This document shows positions 36,171 to 43,652 of a stretch of DNA of 64,000 nucleotides, piece by piece (the stretch's first letter is position 1; each line of letters begins with the position of its first letter). The notes below the pieces were generated by a model, which worked only from the letters and a program-made list of their open reading frames with translations, had not been told where the DNA came from and made no database searches. Origin of the DNA: Metaclostridioides mangenotii. GTDB taxonomy: Bacteria; Bacillota; Clostridia; Peptostreptococcales; Peptostreptococcaceae. Both the position numbers and the translations under genes were made by a program. Location of the stretch: positions 310,001 to 374,000 of the forward strand of contig NZ_JAGGJX010000002.1 of the NCBI RefSeq assembly GCF_017873185.1, in the 5' to 3' direction.

Positions 36171-36758
36171 ATGGCAGATGGTCAAGGAATTCAAGGTCCT
36201 CAAGGTGTACAAGGCAATCAAGGTGGACCAGTAATTCAAGGTGTAACTGGGAGCGAAGAAGTATTCCAATCTTTTGCTCCTTATCCAGAAATAAGAGTAG
36301 AGGGGCCGAACCCGTACTTTGCAGAGATAATAATGGATGATTTTGCAGGAGTTATAAGCGAATTTACTTCAGTAAACCAATATAGATTTCACGCTTCTGA
36401 TTTTGTGAATTTAGATCCATATCTTATTAATATGTGGACTAAAATAGCTGATGTAGAAATGTGGCATATGAGGGTACTTTCCAGGTTGATCGTACTTCTT
36501 GGCGGGAAACCTGTATATAGAGGATCAGCGAGTACCAACGGTGATTACTGGTATGGAGGGTTTGTGAAATACGGATTTGAAATATGTGACCAGTTACAGA
36601 ATGATTTAGAAACAGAGCTACAAGCAATAGCAAACTATAGACAACATATACTTATGATTAGCGATGGTTATGTCCAACAAGTATTAGAAAGAATAATTAG
36701 AGATGAAGAAGTACATGTTAAAAATTTTGAAGCAGCTATTAATAGATATTGTAAATAA
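36171..36758 (+). CDS. Ferritin-like diiron protein with collagen-like N-terminal tail
   Basis: A 195-residue protein. Residues 4-27 are a short Gly-X-X run (GQGIQGPQGVQGNQGGPVIQ), the pattern of bacterial collagen-like tails. The remainder is a four-helix ferritin-like domain with diiron ligands in the order E (IIMDDFAGVISEF), ExxH (VEMWHM), E (LETELQAIANYRQH) and ExxH (DEEVHVKNFE). Relatives include rubrerythrin-like and spore-coat-associated proteins; the rubredoxin domain is absent. AGGAGG precedes the ATG. It stands alone just ahead of a decayed cobalamin riboswitch. The role may be peroxide reduction or iron handling. Confidence 0.75.
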   Translation: MADGQGIQGPQGVQGNQGGPVIQGVTGSEEVFQSFAPYPEIRVEGPNPYFAEIIMDDFAGVISEFTSVNQYRFHASDFVNLDPYLINMWTKIADVEMWHMRVLSRLIVLLGGKPVYRGSASTNGDYWYGGFVKYGFEICDQLQNDLETELQAIANYRQHILMISDGYVQQVLERIIRDEEVHVKNFEAAINRYCK

Positions 36759-36767
36759 AATCATTAA

Positions 36768-36880
36768 GTTAAAATCCCACGCAGACCCGCTGCTGTGATA
36801 ACAGAGTTATTTTTTATTGCCACTAGAATAATCTGGAAAGGTTAAAAATAATGTTTTATGTTTAAGCCAGAAGACCTGCT
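36768..36880 (+). promoter_or_regulatory. Cobalamin riboswitch, apparently 5'-truncated
   Basis: Recognisable core blocks: AAAATCCCACGCAGACCCGC followed by TGCTGTGATAACAG; GCCACT...TCTGGAAAGG; and the B12-box-like AAGCCAGAAGACCTGC at 36864-36879. The 5' part expected before these (GGGAA...GGTG and the P1 strand) is not seen; the end of the ferritin-like gene takes its place. The element is therefore probably broken. Confidence 0.75.
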
Positions 36881-36954
36881 CATGCTCATTATGCACATGC
36901 AATACTTATTCGGGTTTAAGAAGGCAATGTTTAGCATTTCTATGCTTTATTTGT

Positions 36955-36987
36955 TGCTGTGTTTATCGACACAGCATTTTTTATTTT
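36955..36987 (+). terminator. Terminator of the riboswitch expression platform
   Basis: TGCTGTGT/ACACAGCA stem with a run of six T and then ATTTT. It stands between the cobalamin aptamer and the lipoprotein remnant, as in transcriptional B12 riboswitches. Confidence 0.75.
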
Positions 36988-37017
36988 AAATAAAGACATA
37001 AGACAAAGGAGAAACAA

Positions 37018-37172
37018 ATGAAAAGGGAAAACTATTATTGACTATATTTATGATTTCAGTTTTAGCATTAGTTGGATGCACATAAGCGGATGGTTCTAAG
37101 GCAAAATCAGAAAATGAAACAAATAAAGAACAGCAATCAGATGCAAATAGCGAGGCATTCATTTCATATTAA
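37018..37172 (+). pseudogene. Decayed lipoprotein gene behind the B12 riboswitch
   Basis: An AAAGGAG site precedes an ATG whose frame stops after seven codons (AAC TAT TAT TGA). One base out of frame a full lipoprotein signal appears, LLLTIFMISVLALVGCT, followed by a TAA in frame and then a Lys/Glu/Asn-rich linker ending at 37172. A frameshift and a stop thus break the gene and the mature domain is missing. In this position B12-regulated binding proteins or extracellular cobaltochelatases (CbiK) are usual, but too little is left to tell. Confidence 0.6.
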
Positions 37173-37175
37173 TTC

Positions 37176-37205
37176 TTGACAAGTGCATGAGTGTGCACAT
37201 ATAAT
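37176..37205 (+). promoter_or_regulatory. Promoter with ArsR-type operator
   Basis: TTGACA (37176-37181), an 18-base spacer and TATAAT (37200-37205). The spacer holds GTGCATGAGTGTGCAC, a palindrome, placed so that a bound repressor would block RNA polymerase. A very similar site GTGCATATGTGTGCAT lies at 37592-37607 before the flavoprotein genes. Confidence 0.7.
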
Positions 37206-37222
37206 TGATATAGGGTGATAAT

Positions 37223-37561
37223 ATGAATGATGAAAGCAAATACACAACTTCAAATACAAATTGTTCGCAAGAAATAGAAGATGCGATTGATTTTGAATTT
37301 TATAAGGCTTTATTTGAGCCTGTCAGAAGTGAAATAATGAAGTATCTTGCTATAAACGGCGCAAAGAGTATCAAAGAAATCGCTGAAAACTTTACACAGG
37401 ATCGTTCTGTAATCTCAAGACATTTAGAGCTAATGAATCGTTATGAAATTGTGACTAAAACAAAGCAAGGTAGAAGCACAATTTATGAAATAAACAGTGA
37501 ATTTATAATAGGTAAATTTGAGACTACAACATCAAAATTAAAAGACTTGATTGAAAATTAG
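37223..37561 (+). CDS. ArsR-family transcriptional regulator
   Basis: A 112-residue winged-helix protein (FEPVRSEIMKYLAINGAKSIKEIAENFTQDRSVISRHLELMNRYEIVTKTKQGRSTIYEI). There is no CVC metal site in the recognition helix, though one Cys lies near the N-terminus (NTNCSQ), so the ligand may not be arsenic or cadmium. It is likely autoregulated by the palindrome in its promoter and, by the second site, controls the two flavoproteins downstream. Confidence 0.82.
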   Translation: MNDESKYTTSNTNCSQEIEDAIDFEFYKALFEPVRSEIMKYLAINGAKSIKEIAENFTQDRSVISRHLELMNRYEIVTKTKQGRSTIYEINSEFIIGKFETTTSKLKDLIEN

Positions 37562-37580
37562 ACAATACTGTCTTTTTTCT
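37559..37580 (+). terminator. Small terminator after the ArsR gene
   Basis: AGACA/TGTCT five-base stem followed by six T. It is weak, so some readthrough is likely. Confidence 0.5.
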
Positions 37581-37591
37581 TTGTTATTTGA

Positions 37592-37607
37592 GTGCATATG
37601 TGTGCAT
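37592..37607 (+). promoter_or_regulatory. Second ArsR-type operator
   Basis: GTGCATATGTGTGCAT differs from the upstream palindrome at three of 16 positions. It lies 43 bases before the flavoprotein start. Confidence 0.6.
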
Positions 37608-37649
37608 TAAAACATCAATAATATCCGCCCTAAGAAAGGAGTAATATAT

Positions 37650-38192
37650 ATGAATGTATTAACTATTTTAGGAAGTCCAAGATCTAAAGGGAATACAGCA
37701 CATATCTTAAATCAATTTGTATTGGGAATACAACATGCTGATAGTGAAGCAGAAATAAATCATATTTTCTTACAAAATAAAAATATCAAAAACTGTATAG
37801 GATGCAATTCATGTCAAAGAGTCGGTGCATGTGTTTTACAAGATGATATGAATGATATATATCCTCTAATTAAAAATGCTGATGTTCTAGTTTTAGCAAC
37901 ACCAGTATTTGTATTTAATATGACTGCACAATTAAAGGGATTTTTAGACCGACTATATGCAGTTGATAAAGAGTTTTTTAAAGAAAAAAGAATAGTATTG
38001 CTAACAACATACGGTGATAGTAATGAAGCAAGTTCAGGTGTACAAAATATTGTTAATACAATACGATTGATATCCGAAATGCTCAGTATTCAATTTGTTC
38101 AAAACATCAATATAAGCACATATGATTTACAATGCTATGAAAATGAAAAAGCGTTAAATAAAGCATTTGAATCCGGCAAAAAATTAGTTTAG
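37650..38192 (+). CDS. NADPH-dependent FMN reductase / iron-sulfur flavoprotein-type
   Basis: A 180-residue flavodoxin-fold protein with the FMN loop GSPRSKGNTAHIL and the cysteine pattern CIGCNSCQRVGACVLQDDM of the NADPH-dependent FMN reductase / iron-sulfur flavoprotein group, followed by ATPVFVFNMTAQLKGFLDR. Whether it binds a cluster is not certain. Likely role: reduction of quinones, nitro-compounds or flavins. AAAGGAG precedes the ATG. First gene after the second ArsR operator, 26 to 31 bases before another flavoprotein. Confidence 0.82.
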   Translation: MNVLTILGSPRSKGNTAHILNQFVLGIQHADSEAEINHIFLQNKNIKNCIGCNSCQRVGACVLQDDMNDIYPLIKNADVLVLATPVFVFNMTAQLKGFLDRLYAVDKEFFKEKRIVLLTTYGDSNEASSGVQNIVNTIRLISEMLSIQFVQNINISTYDLQCYENEKALNKAFESGKKLV

Positions 38193-38223
38193 ATTTAAAC
38201 AATATATTAGGAGGAGATTGAAA

Positions 38224-38808
38224 ATGACGACTATCATATTAGCACACCCTTGGCATGGAAGCTTTAATAAAAGTATTTTAGATACAATTATAAAGAGATT
38301 AGAAAAAAACAATAAATATTATACTTTGATAGATTTAAATAAGGATAATTTTAATCCTGTCCTTACAGAAAGCGAACTTGCTTTATATTCAAGAGGAGAA
38401 CATAAGGATCCTTTAGTGGAGAAATACCAGAAGATATTGAAAGAAACAGAAGAATTAATAATAATATTTCCTATCTGGTGGTTTGATGTTCCAGCTATCT
38501 TAAAGGGATTTCTAGATAAGGTAATGCTGAAAGATTTTGCATATATAGAAACAAGTACAGGATTAAAAGGATTATTAACAAATATTAAAAAGACAACCGT
38601 TATAACAACATCGAACTCACCTAAATGGTATTTAAAATATTTTGCAGGGAACCCAATTAAAGGTCTTTTTATTAAAACTAATCTAAAAGGTGTAGGTATA
38701 AAAAATGTCAAATGGTTACATTGTGCACACACCAAAAAAGAAGCATTACAAAAAAGAAAAGATTTTTTACAGTATATAGACAAATTTATTGGGGTAACTA
38801 CAACTTAA
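38224..38808 (+). CDS. NAD(P)H:quinone oxidoreductase, flavodoxin-like fold
   Basis: A 194-residue protein of the KefF/MdaB-like group, with ILAHPWHGSFNKSIL for the FMN phosphate and IIIFPIWWFDVPAILKGFLDKV for the isoalloxazine pocket, the typical FPxWW pattern. The start is at 38224, nine bases after AGGAGG; TTG at 38218 is too close. With the upstream FMN reductase and ArsR it forms a small redox-stress operon, possibly against quinones or electrophiles. Confidence 0.85.
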   Translation: MTTIILAHPWHGSFNKSILDTIIKRLEKNNKYYTLIDLNKDNFNPVLTESELALYSRGEHKDPLVEKYQKILKETEELIIIFPIWWFDVPAILKGFLDKVMLKDFAYIETSTGLKGLLTNIKKTTVITTSNSPKWYLKYFAGNPIKGLFIKTNLKGVGIKNVKWLHCAHTKKEALQKRKDFLQYIDKFIGVTTT

Positions 38809-38898
38809 CTATGTATGGTATAGTTTGGACAGTAGTTAGAATTGTAGCTCCAAATTATGATATAGTACTTCTTTATCAATGAGATATTTTTAATATTT

Positions 38899-38926
38899 AA
38901 AAGTTCTATAGCAATATAGAACTTTT
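38899..38926. terminator. Bidirectional hairpin terminator
   Basis: Perfect stem AAAAGTTCTATA/TATAGAACTTTT with a four-base loop, about 90 bases after the quinone reductase gene. Confidence 0.7.
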
Positions 38927-39200
38927 AAATATATTAAACGATAAAGACTATGAAAATTTAACATTATACATAAAAATATAATTAAATTTGACACGACTAA
39001 ATATTTTTTACAATAAAAAACAATTATATTTACTATAAATTAACAGTAATTAATTTAATTTAATTAAAATTAATAATATTGAATTAAATTAAACGATGTT
39101 AAATTGTTGGGAAATCTATTAAATTGCCAAATTTGAACAATCTTGATATAATCTTAATATAACAGTAAAATAAAATATATAAAAATGAGGTTGTTTATAA
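38927..39200. other. Very AT-rich intergenic region upstream of the XRE-cupin gene
   Basis: Runs of AATTAATTTAATT-type sequence; no gene. The promoter of the regulator presumably lies near TTGATATAATCTTAATATAAC (39142-39163). Confidence 0.35.
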
Positions 39201-39752
39201 ATGGTAGAAGTAGACATATCAAAAAATATTACTACGTACAGAAAAATGAAGGATTTGACTATAAAAGAGCTGGCGAATTTAACAGGAGTAACTCCATCTT
39301 TACTTAGTCAAATAGAAAAAGGAACAGCTAATCCATCTATTAACACGTTAAAGCAAGTATCTTATGCCCTAGATATACCTTTATTTAATTTTTTTATAAA
39401 CGATGATTCAAATGAAGATCTAGTAGTAAGAAGTGGCAATAGAAGGAAGTTATTGTCTCCAGAAGACGATAGTATTGTATATGAACTTTTTACACCAAAT
39501 TTTAAAGGGGCAATAGAGTTTTCGATGATGAAAATTCCACCTCATAAGTCGTCTTCAAAGGAACTTTCTAACCATAAAGGTGAAGAGGTTGCATATGTAT
39601 CAGAAGGATCAGTAACGCTTTACATAATGAATTCAGTAATCAAATTAAATTGTGGGGATAGCGTTAGAATACCTCCACATACAAATCACAAGTGGGAGAC
39701 ATGCGATGATTATTGTGAAGTAATATATGCAATAACACCACCTACTTTCTAA
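39201..39752 (+). CDS. XRE-family regulator with cupin domain
   Basis: A 183-residue protein: helix-turn-helix in residues 6-60 (LTIKELANLTGVTPSLLSQIEKGTANPSINTLKQVS) and a small cupin from residue ~105 (HKGEEVAYVSEGSVTLYI, GDSVRIPPHTNHKWE). Such regulators (PuuR/SinR-like with cupin) sense small molecules such as polyamines or amino acids. AGG-GGTTG-type ribosome site is weak. It is monocistronic; its targets are not visible. Confidence 0.85.
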   Translation: MVEVDISKNITTYRKMKDLTIKELANLTGVTPSLLSQIEKGTANPSINTLKQVSYALDIPLFNFFINDDSNEDLVVRSGNRRKLLSPEDDSIVYELFTPNFKGAIEFSMMKIPPHKSSSKELSNHKGEEVAYVSEGSVTLYIMNSVIKLNCGDSVRIPPHTNHKWETCDDYCEVIYAITPPTF

Positions 39753-39998
39753 ATTCTATTTAAGAATAATTGGTATCATAAAAATCTTGAATTTATTTTC
39801 TAAGTTTAATCTCTCATAGGCATTTATTTAAACGAATATATCACTGTATTAAAATGTATTATGTATACAATAGAAACTATTGTTTAGAAATTATCAAATA
39901 GAATATATTTAAACTTTTGTTTAAGCTATTTTCTATTATAAGCTATAGGCATATAAATCTGTCTATAGCTTAATTGTACATAGATAAATTTCATATGG

Positions 39999-40027
39999 TT
40001 GAAAATATATAGAAAATGTTGTATTAT
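39999..40027 (+). promoter_or_regulatory. Promoter of the ABC-F leader
   Basis: TTGAAA (39999-40004), 17-base spacer, TATTAT (40022-40027). The predicted start is about 25 bases before the leader peptide's ATG. Confidence 0.5.
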
Positions 40028-40060
40028 AATGTTGTATAAAAATATTAGGAAGTGAAAAAA

Positions 40061-40156
40061 ATGATTAGTAAAAAATATTTAAAATTTGTTACAAAACCTA
40101 ACTCTGCACAAATGTATACGATGAAGCGTTGTGTAGAGGTTAATCTTGAAGCTTAG
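40061..40156 (+). CDS. Leader peptide upstream of the ABC-F gene
   Basis: A 31-codon frame with AGGAAG eight bases before the ATG. It begins MISKKYLKFVTKP and ends CVEVNLEA. Its DNA folds (CTCTGCACAA pairs with TTGTGTAGAG), and it is followed by a larger hairpin and two terminators before the ABC-F gene. Such short translated leaders let stalled ribosomes control readthrough in antibiotic-induced ABC-F genes. Confidence 0.6.
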   Translation: MISKKYLKFVTKPNSAQMYTMKRCVEVNLEA

Positions 40157-40364
40157 AGCTTACTATCTTCATCGATAAATGGATAAGAGTATAGTTTTGC
40201 TATGCCTGTTTAATTAAAATGTAGTTTTTGCTATGTTTAATTAAAATTACCCATTTATCGAGAAGATATTAAATAGATTGAGAGGCCATAGACAGCAATG
40301 CTTGTCTGTGGCCTTTTATTGTTTAAAAGAGGTCAGCGTACTTTTCGCCGCACCTCTGTTTTTT
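40157..40364 (+). promoter_or_regulatory. Attenuator region of the ABC-F gene (long hairpin and two terminators)
   Basis: ATCTTCATCGATAAATGG (40165-40182) pairs with CCATTTATCGAGAAGAT (40251-40267), enclosing a direct repeat TAGTTTTTGCTATG..TTTAATTAAAAT. Two intrinsic terminators follow: AGGCCA-AGACA / TGTCT-TGGCCT at 40282-40316, and AGAGGT/ACCTCT at 40327-40364, each with a T run. Together with the leader peptide this is a classical attenuation layout. Confidence 0.7.
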
Positions 40365-40415
40365 ATTTAAAAATAAATTAAATAGATTATATTAGTTAAA
40401 TTAAGGAGAATTAAA

Positions 40416-41954
40416 ATGAGTTTATTAAAAGTAAGTAATTTATCACATTCTTTTATGGATAAGTTATTATATGAAAAATCGGATTTTGAATTGTATAAAG
40501 GGGAGCATGTAGGAGTAGTTGGTCAAAATGGTGCTGGAAAAAGTACTCTTATCAAAATACTGCTGGAAGAAGTCGTTCCTGATGAGGGGGATATAAAATG
40601 GCAGTCAAACATAACTGTAGGTCATTTAGATCAATACGCAGAAGTAGATAAGGAAATTACAATTTTAAGCTATCTACAGGGTGCATTTTCAGAGCTTTAC
40701 GAACTAGAAAAAAAGATGAACGCATTGTATGAAGAATTTGCGTCTACTGGAGAGGAAAAACAACTTATTAGGGCATCAAATTACCAGGAGCAACTGGATT
40801 TACATGATTTTTATTCTATTGATAGCGAGATTGGTAAAGTAGCTAATGGGTTTGGATTAGATACTATAGGTTTAGATAGCATTGTAGGAGAACTCAGTGG
40901 GGGACAAAGAGCAAAAATTATTTTAGCAAAATTACTATTATCTGGACCAGAAGTATTACTTTTGGATGAGCCGACTAACTTTCTCGATAAAGAACACGTT
41001 GAGTGGTTGTCTGACTATTTAAAGAATTATAAGGGAGCATTTATTGTTGTATCGCATGACTTTGATTTCTTGGAAAAAATCTCAACTGGAATTTTAGATA
41101 TCGAATTTGGAACAATAAAAAAATACAGTGGTAAATACTCAGAGTTCCTTAATCAGAAAATGCATTTGAGGGAGGACTATCTAAGACAATATCAGTCTCA
41201 GCAGAGGATGATTAAAAGAACAGAGGACTTTATAAGAAAAAATAAGGCAGGAGTTAATTCGAAAATGGCTAGAGGTAGACAAAAACAACTGGACAGAGTC
41301 GAAAGAATCAAAGCACCAACTTTTACAGATAAAGTCTCTATAAGATTTAGCGAAACTGAGATATCTAGAGGTAATGTGCTTATTGCTAAGGATTTAGAGG
41401 TTGGTTACTATTATCCATTGCTTCCAAAGCTAAATCTTAGTGTTTCTGGAGGTGAAAAAATAGTAATTAGCGGTTTTAATGGAATTGGAAAGTCAACTTT
41501 GATAAAAACATTGATAAATGAAATTCCAAGTATATCTGGAGATTTTGAGTTTTCGGATCAAGTTAAGTTTGGTTATTACGAGCAGGATTTAGTATGGAAA
41601 AATCCTAATAACACACCGCTTGATATTATATCCGATTCTCATCCTAAAATGAATACAAAAGAAGTTCGTAAAGCATTGGCAAGATGTGGACTTAAAGAAG
41701 AGCATGTGCTGAGAGAGATTTCAACTTTAAGTGGTGGAGAGCAGTCGAAAGTCAAACTTTGTAGCTTGATTCTATCACCATGTAATTTCTTAATTTTAGA
41801 TGAGCCTACAAATCACTTTGATAGCGATACAAAAGAGGAATTGCAGGGCGCTTTAAAAAATTTCGGGGGTAGTATAATATTGGTTTCACATGAAGAAAAA
41901 TTTTATAGAGGTTGGGTAGATAGAGTTATAAAAATAGAGGACAGCTTACATTAA
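40416..41954 (+). CDS. ABC-F family ATPase, probable ribosome-protection antibiotic resistance protein
   Basis: A 512-residue soluble protein with two ABC domains and no membrane part. Walker A: GQNGAGKST and GFNGIGKST; signatures ELSGGQRAK and LSGGEQSK. The linker between them (RQYQSQQRMIKRTEDFIRKNKAG...MARGRQKQLDRVE) is the interdomain arm that reaches the peptidyl transferase centre. Housekeeping ABC-F proteins have similar form, but the leader peptide and double terminator argue for drug-inducible resistance, as for Vga/Lsa/CplR-type proteins. The exact drug class is unknown. Confidence 0.85.
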   Translation: MSLLKVSNLSHSFMDKLLYEKSDFELYKGEHVGVVGQNGAGKSTLIKILLEEVVPDEGDIKWQSNITVGHLDQYAEVDKEITILSYLQGAFSELYELEKKMNALYEEFASTGEEKQLIRASNYQEQLDLHDFYSIDSEIGKVANGFGLDTIGLDSIVGELSGGQRAKIILAKLLLSGPEVLLLDEPTNFLDKEHVEWLSDYLKNYKGAFIVVSHDFDFLEKISTGILDIEFGTIKKYSGKYSEFLNQKMHLREDYLRQYQSQQRMIKRTEDFIRKNKAGVNSKMARGRQKQLDRVERIKAPTFTDKVSIRFSETEISRGNVLIAKDLEVGYYYPLLPKLNLSVSGGEKIVISGFNGIGKSTLIKTLINEIPSISGDFEFSDQVKFGYYEQDLVWKNPNNTPLDIISDSHPKMNTKEVRKALARCGLKEEHVLREISTLSGGEQSKVKLCSLILSPCNFLILDEPTNHFDSDTKEELQGALKNFGGSIILVSHEEKFYRGWVDRVIKIEDSLH

Positions 41955-42165
41955 GGTATAGATAGAAGAGTGAAAGAATGGACAATAATTGGAATATATT
42001 ATTAGTTTTCTTTTAGTGATACTTGCTAAGAGTTTTGCTGTAATTTTTATATCGAAAAATAAATGTAAATCACTATATATGATTTGAATTATATTTATTT
42101 TATCTATAATGACTAACGAATTTTGTGTATAATTAGCTTATAAGGATATGTAAAAGGAGATAGAT
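41955..42165 (+). other. Gap with a possible broken small membrane protein
   Basis: ATG at 41980 reads MDNNWNILLVFF and stops; one base out of frame, LVILAKSFAVIFISKNKCKS continues as a plausible helix-plus-basic tail. This may be a frameshifted small membrane protein or chance. The promoter of the acetyltransferase gene (TATAAT near 42132) is also here. Confidence 0.3.
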
Positions 42166-42618
42166 ATGTGTAAATTCTCGATTGAAAAATTAAATAATAT
42201 AGAAGACGATGTAAAGACAGAATTGATTAATGTATGGGAAGGATCTGTTAGAGCGACGCATACGTTTTTAAAAGAAAGCGATATACAAACCCTTATTCCA
42301 GTAGTAAAAGAAGGGGTTTCACAAATTGATCATCTTTTTTGCACAAGAGACGGGCATGGACATATAAAAGCATTTGTGGGAGTAGAAAATCAAAAGATAG
42401 AGATGTTATTCGTCAGCCCAGATGTTAGGGGTAAAGGAATTGGAAAGGAATTAATGCTCTATGCAATAAATAAATTATATGCAAGGTTTGTTGATGTAAA
42501 TGAGCAAAACCCTCAAGCGGTTGGTTTCTATAAACATCTAGGATTTAAAGAGTTTGATAGAAGTGAGTTGGACGATTCAAACAACCCGTTTCCAATTCTT
42601 CATATGAGATTAAAATAG
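42166..42618 (+). CDS. GNAT family N-acetyltransferase
   Basis: A 150-residue GNAT protein with the acetyl-CoA loop VSPDVRGKGIGKELMLYAI and the C-terminal NPQAVGFYKHLGFKEFDRSE, similar to YjaB-type acetyltransferases. The substrate is unknown. AAGGAG precedes the ATG. It lies 29 bases before arsM, so the two may be one transcript. Confidence 0.82.
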   Translation: MCKFSIEKLNNIEDDVKTELINVWEGSVRATHTFLKESDIQTLIPVVKEGVSQIDHLFCTRDGHGHIKAFVGVENQKIEMLFVSPDVRGKGIGKELMLYAINKLYARFVDVNEQNPQAVGFYKHLGFKEFDRSELDDSNNPFPILHMRLK

Positions 42619-42647
42619 TTTATTAAAAATATCGAGGGGAGATAGTC

Positions 42648-43406
42648 ATGAGTAAATTTAGCAATGAGGAACTAAAGAATATAGTTAGAGATGGATATAA
42701 AAAATTAGTTACGGAAGAAGAGAAGATCGAGAGATCAAGTGAAGATATTTCTAAAAGTATAGGATACTCAAGTGAAGATATAGATACGGTACCAAAAAGT
42801 TCTAACCTTGGACTTGGATGTGGAAACCCGCAGTTAGTAGCAAATATCACTGAAGGTGAGACAGTTCTAGATTTAGGAAGTGGAGCTGGTTTTGATTGCT
42901 TTATAGCGTCAAAAAAGGTTGGTGGTAATGGTTTGGTTATAGGGGTAGATATGACACCAGAGATGTTAAGTCAAGCGAGGGAAAACGCCTATGAAAATAA
43001 CTACTCAAATGTAGACTTTAGACTTGGTGAAGTTGAAAATATACCGGTCGCAGATGGGATTGTAGATGTAATTATATCAAACTGCGTAATAAACTTATCT
43101 CCAAATAAACAAAGGGTTTATGATGAAGCTCATCGCGTGCTAAAAAATGGCGGAAGACTTGCGATTTCGGATATAGTTTTAATGAAGGATCTTACGGACG
43201 AGATGAAACAAGACGAAAAACTTTACTGTGGCTGAGTTACAGGGGCATCTTCAGTTGAAGAATTAGAGTTTTATCTGAATAAGTCAGGATTTAAAAATAT
43301 TAGAATTGAAACTAAAGAGGTATCGGAAGAGTATGCTGCTAAGTGGGGACATAACCTAAATGTAGGTGAGTATATAATGTCTTCAATTATTGTGGCTACT
43401 AAATAA
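42648..43406 (+). CDS. arsM: Arsenite S-adenosylmethionine methyltransferase with in-frame UGA (probable selenoprotein)
   Basis: Motif I VLDLGSGAGFDC (residues 73-84), SNCVINLSPNK and the ArsM ending. The frame meets TGA at 43233 (residue 196) in the context KLYCG-UGA-VTGA, where ArsM proteins have the second arsenic-binding Cys (CVSGA). Translation through it continues in frame (SSVEELEFYLNKSGFKNI...) to TAA at 43404-43406, giving 252 residues, the normal ArsM length. The spacing from Cys146 to residue 196 equals the 50 residues between the conserved Cys174 and Cys224 of the algal enzyme. A SECIS-like hairpin follows the UGA. The enzyme methylates As(III). Confidence 0.82.
43233..43264 (+). 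promoter_or_regulatory. Candidate bacterial SECIS element in arsM
   Basis: TGA at 43233-43235; 12 bases later TCTTC (43248-43252) pairs with GAAGA (43257-43261) around loop AGTT. The loop G is second and followed by T, at about 19 bases after the UGA. This fits the known bacterial SECIS rules (short stem, G within the first two loop bases, 16-37 bases after UGA). Confidence 0.65.
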
Positions 43407-43473
43407 CTGAATAAAACGATAGATATAAAAGCATAATTAAATGTCTATTTTAAGTAGATATAAAAATTAATAT

Positions 43474-43518
43474 AAAAAATAGCGTGTGTCCTTTAATAAG
43501 GATTATACGCTATTTTTT
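43474..43518. terminator. Terminator after arsM
   Basis: AAAAAATAGCGT/ACGCTATTTTTT with an inner TCCTT/AAGGA stem. It works in both directions. Confidence 0.8.
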
Positions 43519-43559
43519 ATGCTGATTAACAAATTTTTTTTATTTTATCGACAGTCTGA

Positions 43560-43600
43560 AAAGTGGTATAGCTCTATAAAATAAAGTTATACCACTTTTT
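43560..43600. terminator. Second terminator, for the convergent ABC operon
   Basis: AAAGTGGTATA/TATACCACTTT with A and T runs on either side, 50 bases before the binding-protein stop. Confidence 0.8.
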
Positions 43601-43652
43601 CAACAAAAAATATATTTAAGAACAATTACCTTGAATTTAATTATAAAGAATT

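Noticed and set aside
38319-38783. 154-codon minus-strand frame
   Set aside because: Antisense to a clear quinone reductase; no ribosome site.
43233-43235. arsM as a simple nonsense pseudogene
   Set aside because: The frame after TGA is intact to a normal length, the TGA sits at a conserved Cys position, and a SECIS-like hairpin follows. Still possible if selenium genes are missing.
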